Assembly: GCF_016864375.1 (NCBI RefSeq)
Contig: NZ_CP069356.1
Location: 682,001 to 746,000 of the forward strand
Direction: 5' to 3'
From: Microvirga sp. VF16
GTDB lineage: Bacteria; Pseudomonadota; Alphaproteobacteria; Rhizobiales; Beijerinckiaceae
Length of the DNA stretch: 64,000 nucleotides
The notes under the pieces were generated by a model. It saw only the letters and a program-made list of their open reading frames with translations. It did not search any database and was not told the origin of the DNA. This document shows positions 59,899 through 64,000 of the stretch, one piece after another (the first letter of the stretch is position 1; each line of letters opens with the position of its first letter). The translations under genes were made by a program, and so were the position numbers.

Positions 59899-60849
59899 AT
59901 GAACCTGCCGGATTGGACGACCCTGCGCATCTTTCTCGCCGCCATCGAGTGCGGAAGCGTTACACGTGCCTCCGAAAAGTGCGGCATCGCCGTTTCGGCC
60001 GCTGCGAAACGCATTCAGGATCTGGAGACGGAACTCGGGGTCCAACTCCTGACCCGGGGTGCAAGAGGTGTAACGCCGACGGTGGCAGGGGAGCTCCTCG
60101 CCCGGCATGCCCGTACAATGTTCGCTTTCGGTGCGCGGCTTGGAGAGGACCTCCGTGCGGTTGCTGAAGGTGGACTGGGCAGTGTGCGTCTCCACGCAAC
60201 CCTCTCGGTCCTGGCCGGGCATCCACTCGCGGAGGCGTTGGCGGACTTTGCCATCGAGCATCCTGGGGTCAGTGTCGAGCTGCGGGAAGTCACGAGCCTG
60301 TCCGTCCTGCAAAACCTCGTCGAGGGCCAAACGGATATTGGAATTATCACCGTTGGCGGAACCGTCCCCAATGGACTGGAGGCGCGATCCTGGCGCTCTG
60401 ACCAACTCCTCGTCGTCATGCCAATGGGGCATGAGCTGGCAGCGCGCCAGAGCCTGCGCTTTGCGGAAGTCCTTGGCCATCCCCTGATCGAAATCATCGA
60501 GGGCGGCGCCATGACGTTGCTTCTGCAAGAGGCCGCAGAACGTCTTGGGGTGCGTCTGCGCCCGCGCCTTCGCGTTGCAACGGTCGAGGCTGCCGCCCGG
60601 CTCGTTGCCGCCGGCCATGACCTGGCCATCATCCCGGATGGCGTCCTGCCCACCTACAATCCCGACCTCCGCCTTGCAGGGGTTTGGCTGGCCGAGCCCT
60701 GGGCACGGCGGCAGGTGAGGCTGGTCAGTCGCCCGGCCACTATGCTGACGCCTTCGGCGCGCCTGCTGCTAGACTACCTTTCTGCCTCAAAAGGGGATCC
60801 GGCTGAGGTGGAGCGTTCGCGAGCGACGGACGCTGCGTCCGCGAAATAG
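59899..60849 (+). CDS. LysR-family transcriptional regulator
   Basis: 316 residues. The N-terminal winged HTH (WTTLRIFLAAIECGSVTRASEKCGIAVSAAAKRIQDLETELGVQLLTRGARGVTPT) is classic LysR. The effector domain follows from about residue 93 (GSVRLHATLSVLAGHPLAEALADFAIEHPGVSVELREV) and continues to a complete C-terminus. It presumably senses a catabolic intermediate and controls the divergent tannase gene and/or the downstream lyase/CoA-transferase genes. The downstream lyase starts 73 bp after its stop. Confidence 0.92.
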   Translation: MNLPDWTTLRIFLAAIECGSVTRASEKCGIAVSAAAKRIQDLETELGVQLLTRGARGVTPTVAGELLARHARTMFAFGARLGEDLRAVAEGGLGSVRLHATLSVLAGHPLAEALADFAIEHPGVSVELREVTSLSVLQNLVEGQTDIGIITVGGTVPNGLEARSWRSDQLLVVMPMGHELAARQSLRFAEVLGHPLIEIIEGGAMTLLLQEAAERLGVRLRPRLRVATVEAAARLVAAGHDLAIIPDGVLPTYNPDLRLAGVWLAEPWARRQVRLVSRPATMLTPSARLLLDYLSASKGDPAEVERSRATDAASAK

Positions 60850-60922
60850 CGCTTCTCCTTCTGCTCTCGCGCCGGCAGTCTCTGCGGGATAGCAAAAGCA
60901 AAACTACGCCCGAGGAGACGCC

Positions 60923-61876
60923 ATGGAGATCAGCTCCAAGTCGGAAGCCGTCGTGGTGCGCGAGGTCGGCCCCCGCGACGGTTTGCAGAACGCATCGGCG
61001 ATCATGCCAACACAAGCCAAGCTTGCCTGGATCGCCGCGATGACGGCAGCAGGCATCCGCGAGATGGAAGTCGCCAGCTTCGTTCCACCGGCGGCGATGC
61101 CGCAGATGGCGGATGCGGCCGAAGTGACCCGCGCTGTCCGTTCGGCCCACCCGAGCCTGCGCGTCATCGTTCTCGCTCCCAATCTGCGTGGCGTGCAGAA
61201 CGCGGCGGCTGCTGGAGCGCAGTCCATCATCTTGCCCGTGTCGGCGAGCGAGGCTCATAGCCAGTCCAATGTGCGCCGGTCACGGGCCGAGCAGGTTGCG
61301 GAGGTCAGGCGCGTTGTCGAGTGGGCCCGGTCCCTGGGAGGCGATGCGCCCCGGATCGAGGTCGGCATTTCGACAGCCTTTGGCTGCTCGCTCCAAGGCA
61401 TCGTCCCCGAGCGTGATGTCATCTCCTTGGCGGCCTCCCTGGCCGAAACGGGCGTGGACGTGATCGCCCTGGCCGATACCCTAGGGTACGCGAGCCCGTC
61501 TCACATTCATCGTCTCGTACGGTCCGTGAAGGCCGAGATCGGCAACACGACCTTCGGCAACCTGCATCTGCATGACACGCTCGGTACAGCTCTGGCCAAC
61601 GTCCTCGCGGCTCTCGAGGAGGGCGTGCGCGGTTTCGATGCAGCCCTAGGCGGTCTCGGCGGCTGCCCGTTCGCGCCCGGCTCGGTCGGCAACGTGTCAA
61701 CGGAGGATCTCGTCTATCTCCTGGAATCGGAAGGCTTCTCGACCGGAATTGACCTTGAGGCGCTCCTTGAAGCCCGCAAGGCCCTCCAGGCGGGGCTTCC
61801 GAGCGAAACACTTCAGGGCCGGGTCGCGGCCGCCGGCATTCCCCGTACCTACCGCTTGTCGTCAGCCGCCGCATAG
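60923..61876 (+). CDS. HMG-CoA-lyase-family enzyme
   Basis: 317 residues. VREVGPRDGLQNAS (about residues 11-24) is the metal-binding/catalytic start of the HMG-CoA lyase family. A TIM barrel follows with LHLHDTLGTALAN (metal-binding His-x-His) and GGLGGCPFAPGSVGNVSTEDLVYLL, the Cys-containing lid signature. It cleaves 3-hydroxy-3-methyl-acyl-CoA or a related substrate such as citramalyl-CoA to two CoA/keto products. It pairs with the following CoA-transferase, suggesting activation of a branched acid followed by cleavage. The ATG has a GAGGAG ribosome-binding site. Confidence 0.9.
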   Translation: MEISSKSEAVVVREVGPRDGLQNASAIMPTQAKLAWIAAMTAAGIREMEVASFVPPAAMPQMADAAEVTRAVRSAHPSLRVIVLAPNLRGVQNAAAAGAQSIILPVSASEAHSQSNVRRSRAEQVAEVRRVVEWARSLGGDAPRIEVGISTAFGCSLQGIVPERDVISLAASLAETGVDVIALADTLGYASPSHIHRLVRSVKAEIGNTTFGNLHLHDTLGTALANVLAALEEGVRGFDAALGGLGGCPFAPGSVGNVSTEDLVYLLESEGFSTGIDLEALLEARKALQAGLPSETLQGRVAAAGIPRTYRLSSAAA

Positions 61877-61928
61877 CGGGATCAGGCGTCACCGGCGCCA
61901 CCCTGAGAATCTTGAGGATGTTTACACT

Positions 61929-63206
61929 GTGTCCGCACCTTTGACCCAATCTGCGCCGCAAGCACCGGCGCCTCTCGCCGGGATCCGCGTTCTCGAATTC
62001 AGCCACATGATCATGGGGCCGAGTTGCGGGATGATCCTGGCTGATCTCGGCGCCGATGTCGTGAAGGTAGAGCCTGGTCCTGCCGGTGACAATTCGCGAC
62101 GTCTCACGGGCGCGGCCATCGGCTTCTTCCCGACCTATAACCGGAACAAGCGCAGCATCTGCGTCGATATGAAGAGCCCCTCCGGGGCAGCGCTCGTCCG
62201 CCGGCTTGCCGCAGGCGCGGATGTCATCATCGAGAACTTCCGCCCGGGAGCCATGGAAAAGCTCGGACTGGGATACTCGGCACTATCAGGAATCAATCCG
62301 CGTCTCGTCTATTGCTCGCTCAAGGGTTTCCTGCCCGGGCCCTATGAGCATCGCACGGCTCTCGATGAGGTGGTCCAGATGATGGGCGGGCTTGCCTACA
62401 TGACAGGCCCTCCCGGCCGCCCCCTGCGAACGGGCGCCTCCGTCAACGACATCCTAGGCGGGACGTTCGGGGCCGTTGCCATTCTGGCAGCGCTGCGCGA
62501 GCGCGATACGACCGGCCACGGCTCTCTCGTTCAATCGGGCCTGTTCGAAACCAATATGGTGCTTGTGGCGCAGCATATGGCCCGTGCGGCTATTGAGGGC
62601 CGCAATCCGGAGCCGTTCGGCGACCCGGAGATGAAGAAGCCTTGGCCCGTCTATGACGTCTTCGATTCCGCCGACGAGGGTGAGCAGGTATTCGTCGGGA
62701 CGGTCACGGAGAGTCAATGGCGTGGGTTCTGCGAGGCGTTCGGTCTTAACGATCTCCTGTCCGATCCCGAACTTGCAAACATGGCGCAGTTGGCGGCTGC
62801 ACGACCGCGGATCCGCTTGCGCGTGGCCGATGTCTTCCGGAAGCTGCCGAAAACCGAGCTGATGGCGAGGTGTGAAGCCCTCGGATTGCCTTTCGCTCCC
62901 ATCGCACGGCCGGCCGACCTTTTCGATGACCCACACCTGTTGGCATCGGAAGGGTTGCTGCCGGTTGACCTCAGAAGTGCCGAGGGCGCCCCAAATGGTG
63001 CTCCGGTTGTTCCTGAGGCCGGGATCCCGGCACTTCCCGTCGCTTTGGGCACCGGTCGCCCTGGATTAAGGCGCCAGCCCCCGCATGCCGGTGAGCATGG
63101 GATCGAGGTGATGCAGGAGGCCGGTCTCTCAGAGGCGGAGATCAACATGATGATCGCCGAAGGGATCGTGTCAGTGTCCGCCCAAGAATCCCCGGCCGCG
63201 GCTTGA
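61929..63206 (+). CDS. CaiB/BaiF (class III) CoA-transferase
   Basis: 425 residues from the GTG at 61929; the frame is open further upstream but those residues translate the end of the lyase gene. LAGIRVLEFSHMIMGPSCGMILADLGADVVKVEPGP is the standard family start. Core blocks are NFRPGAMEKLGLGYSALSGINPRLVYCSLKGF, then TALDEVVQMMGGLAYMTG with the catalytic Asp and SVNDILGGTFGAVAILAALRER. It probably moves CoA onto the acid later cleaved by the neighbouring HMG-CoA-lyase-like enzyme. The gene pair recalls itaconate/citramalate-type degradation, but the substrate cannot be fixed from sequence. Confidence 0.9.
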   Translation: MSAPLTQSAPQAPAPLAGIRVLEFSHMIMGPSCGMILADLGADVVKVEPGPAGDNSRRLTGAAIGFFPTYNRNKRSICVDMKSPSGAALVRRLAAGADVIIENFRPGAMEKLGLGYSALSGINPRLVYCSLKGFLPGPYEHRTALDEVVQMMGGLAYMTGPPGRPLRTGASVNDILGGTFGAVAILAALRERDTTGHGSLVQSGLFETNMVLVAQHMARAAIEGRNPEPFGDPEMKKPWPVYDVFDSADEGEQVFVGTVTESQWRGFCEAFGLNDLLSDPELANMAQLAAARPRIRLRVADVFRKLPKTELMARCEALGLPFAPIARPADLFDDPHLLASEGLLPVDLRSAEGAPNGAPVVPEAGIPALPVALGTGRPGLRRQPPHAGEHGIEVMQEAGLSEAEINMMIAEGIVSVSAQESPAAA

Positions 63207-63271
63207 TGCAAGAGCGCAGGCTGAGGCTGGGCGGTCCAAGCAAATGAGCATGGAAAGGAACACTTCAAACG

Positions 63272-63802
63272 ATGCCGATCTATGCATTAGGCGACATGGT
63301 GCCGGAACTCCCGGACATCAATCAGATTTGGATCGCGCCGGACGCCCACATCATCGGCCGCGTGAGGCTCGGCCGTGATGTCGGTGTCTGGTTCGGTGCC
63401 GTGCTGCGCGGTGACAACGAACTGATCGATGTCGGGGACGGGACGAATATCCAGGAGGGGGCGATACTGCACACCGACCCGGGTTTCCCGCTGTCCATAG
63501 GAGCGGGCGTGACCATCGGGCACCGCGCGATCGTCCATGGGTGTACCATAGGGGATGGCTCGCTCGTCGGCATGGGAGCCACGATCTTGAACGGGGCCCG
63601 GATCGGCGCAAACTGTCTCATCGGCGCGAATGCCCTTGTAACCGAAGGCAAGGAGTTTCCCGACGGGTCTCTCATTGTCGGCTCCCCGGCGAAGGTTGTC
63701 CGGGAACTTGCCCCCAAAGCGTTGGAGGGCCTGCGGAGATCCGCGGCAAGCTACGTCCGGAACGCCGAGAGATTCAGGTCGGGTCTACGCATCATTCGAT
63801 GA
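63272..63802 (+). CDS. Gamma-carbonic-anhydrase-like hexapeptide protein
   Basis: 176 residues with left-handed beta-helix hexapeptide repeats (VRLGRDVGVWFGAVLRGDN, IDVGDGTNIQEGAILHTDPG, IGAGVTIGHRAIVHGCTIGDGSLVGMGATI). The three metal-ligand His (ILH, IGH, VHG) of the gamma-CA/PaaY family are in place. The family includes carbonic anhydrases and PaaY-type thioesterases; in a CoA-dependent catabolic operon a PaaY-like accessory thioesterase role is plausible. It follows the CoA-transferase by 65 bp. Confidence 0.85.
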   Translation: MPIYALGDMVPELPDINQIWIAPDAHIIGRVRLGRDVGVWFGAVLRGDNELIDVGDGTNIQEGAILHTDPGFPLSIGAGVTIGHRAIVHGCTIGDGSLVGMGATILNGARIGANCLIGANALVTEGKEFPDGSLIVGSPAKVVRELAPKALEGLRRSAASYVRNAERFRSGLRIIR

Positions 63803-63963
63803 TGCACCGAGGATAATTCATGGCCATGGGCAACAGCCATGCAGGATGACTCACAGGGGACTGAGGACAGACAGACATTCAACTCAGAAGGGCGGAGATC
63901 GTAGCAAGGAGCCAAAGGCCCGGATGATCTGACGGCCCCAATCAAACAACTAGGAGGAAACGC

Positions 63964-64000
63964 ATGATCAATCGCCGACACTTTCTCGCCACTGCTAGTG
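63964..64000 (+). CDS. Start of a probable Tat-exported protein (cut by window end)
   Basis: ATG at 63964 after AGGAGGAAACGC. The 12 visible residues (MINRRHFLATAS) begin with the RR-x-F-L pattern of a Tat signal. The context (CoA-transferase, lyase, PaaY-like) often includes a tripartite-tricarboxylate-type solute receptor, but the product cannot be identified from this fragment. Confidence 0.5.
   Translation, partial: MINRRHFLATAS

Overview
The window reads as a high-GC alphaproteobacterial (Hyphomicrobiales-like) replicon. The basis is the ExoF/ExoP/ExoY-type polysaccharide proteins, the IS families (IS66, IS21, IS110, IS630) and dispersed intergenic palindromes of a kind I associate with Methylobacteriaceae/Microvirga. 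The genus is an inference. No rRNA, tRNA or CRISPR array was recognised.

Layout. (1) 1-7.6 kb: an insertion-sequence graveyard. An IS6 is split by an IS110 element and an IS5 is split by a cleanly inserted IS66. Between them lies a two-TM protein resembling the TRADD-N-associated TM family with a 15-bp minisatellite inside its gene. (2) 7.8-30.8 kb: a Wzx/Wzy-type exopolysaccharide locus. It has an ExoF-like outer-membrane exporter, a Wzy-like polymerase, an ExoP-like co-polymerase, an ExoY-like initiating sugar transferase, several glycosyltransferases, two paralogous beta-helix proteins (one RTX-tailed, one with a Sec signal) and a divergent acyl-modification block. That block encodes a carrier protein, a free-standing adenylation enzyme with a proline-type pocket, an acyl-CoA-dehydrogenase-like oxidase with a prolyl-carrier-oxidase-type base, and a fused MBOAT-SGNH acyltransferase. 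Together they look like a pyrrole-2-carboxyl-carrier pathway feeding a membrane O-acyltransferase in an EPS locus, which is the most interesting system here. (3) 31.2-41.3 kb: a Russian-doll nest of mobile elements (IS481 < IS110 < IS3 < IS110 < IS630 < IS21 < serine-recombinase element). (4) 41.3-50.9 kb: more glycan genes (an asparagine-synthase-like protein, two methyltransferases, a glycosyltransferase and a Wzx-like flippase) interrupted by two IS110/IS1111-type elements. (5) 50.9-57.7 kb: an apparently perfect 2,847-bp inverted repeat, each arm carrying two IS110-family transposases, around an IS5-like element. (6) 57.9-64 kb: ordinary catabolic genes (tannase/feruloyl esterase, LysR regulator, HMG-CoA-lyase-like enzyme, CoA-transferase, gamma-carbonic-anhydrase-like protein and the start of a probable Tat-exported protein).

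How it fits together. ExoY starts the repeat unit on a lipid carrier, the GT2/GT4 enzymes extend it, Wzx flips it, Wzy polymerises it with ExoP controlling length, and ExoF exports it. The beta-helix proteins probably act on or bind the polymer. The adenylation/carrier/oxidase/MBOAT-SGNH block probably decorates it with an acyl group. Mobile elements have split the locus into at least two pieces and spread near-identical copies that can drive inversions.
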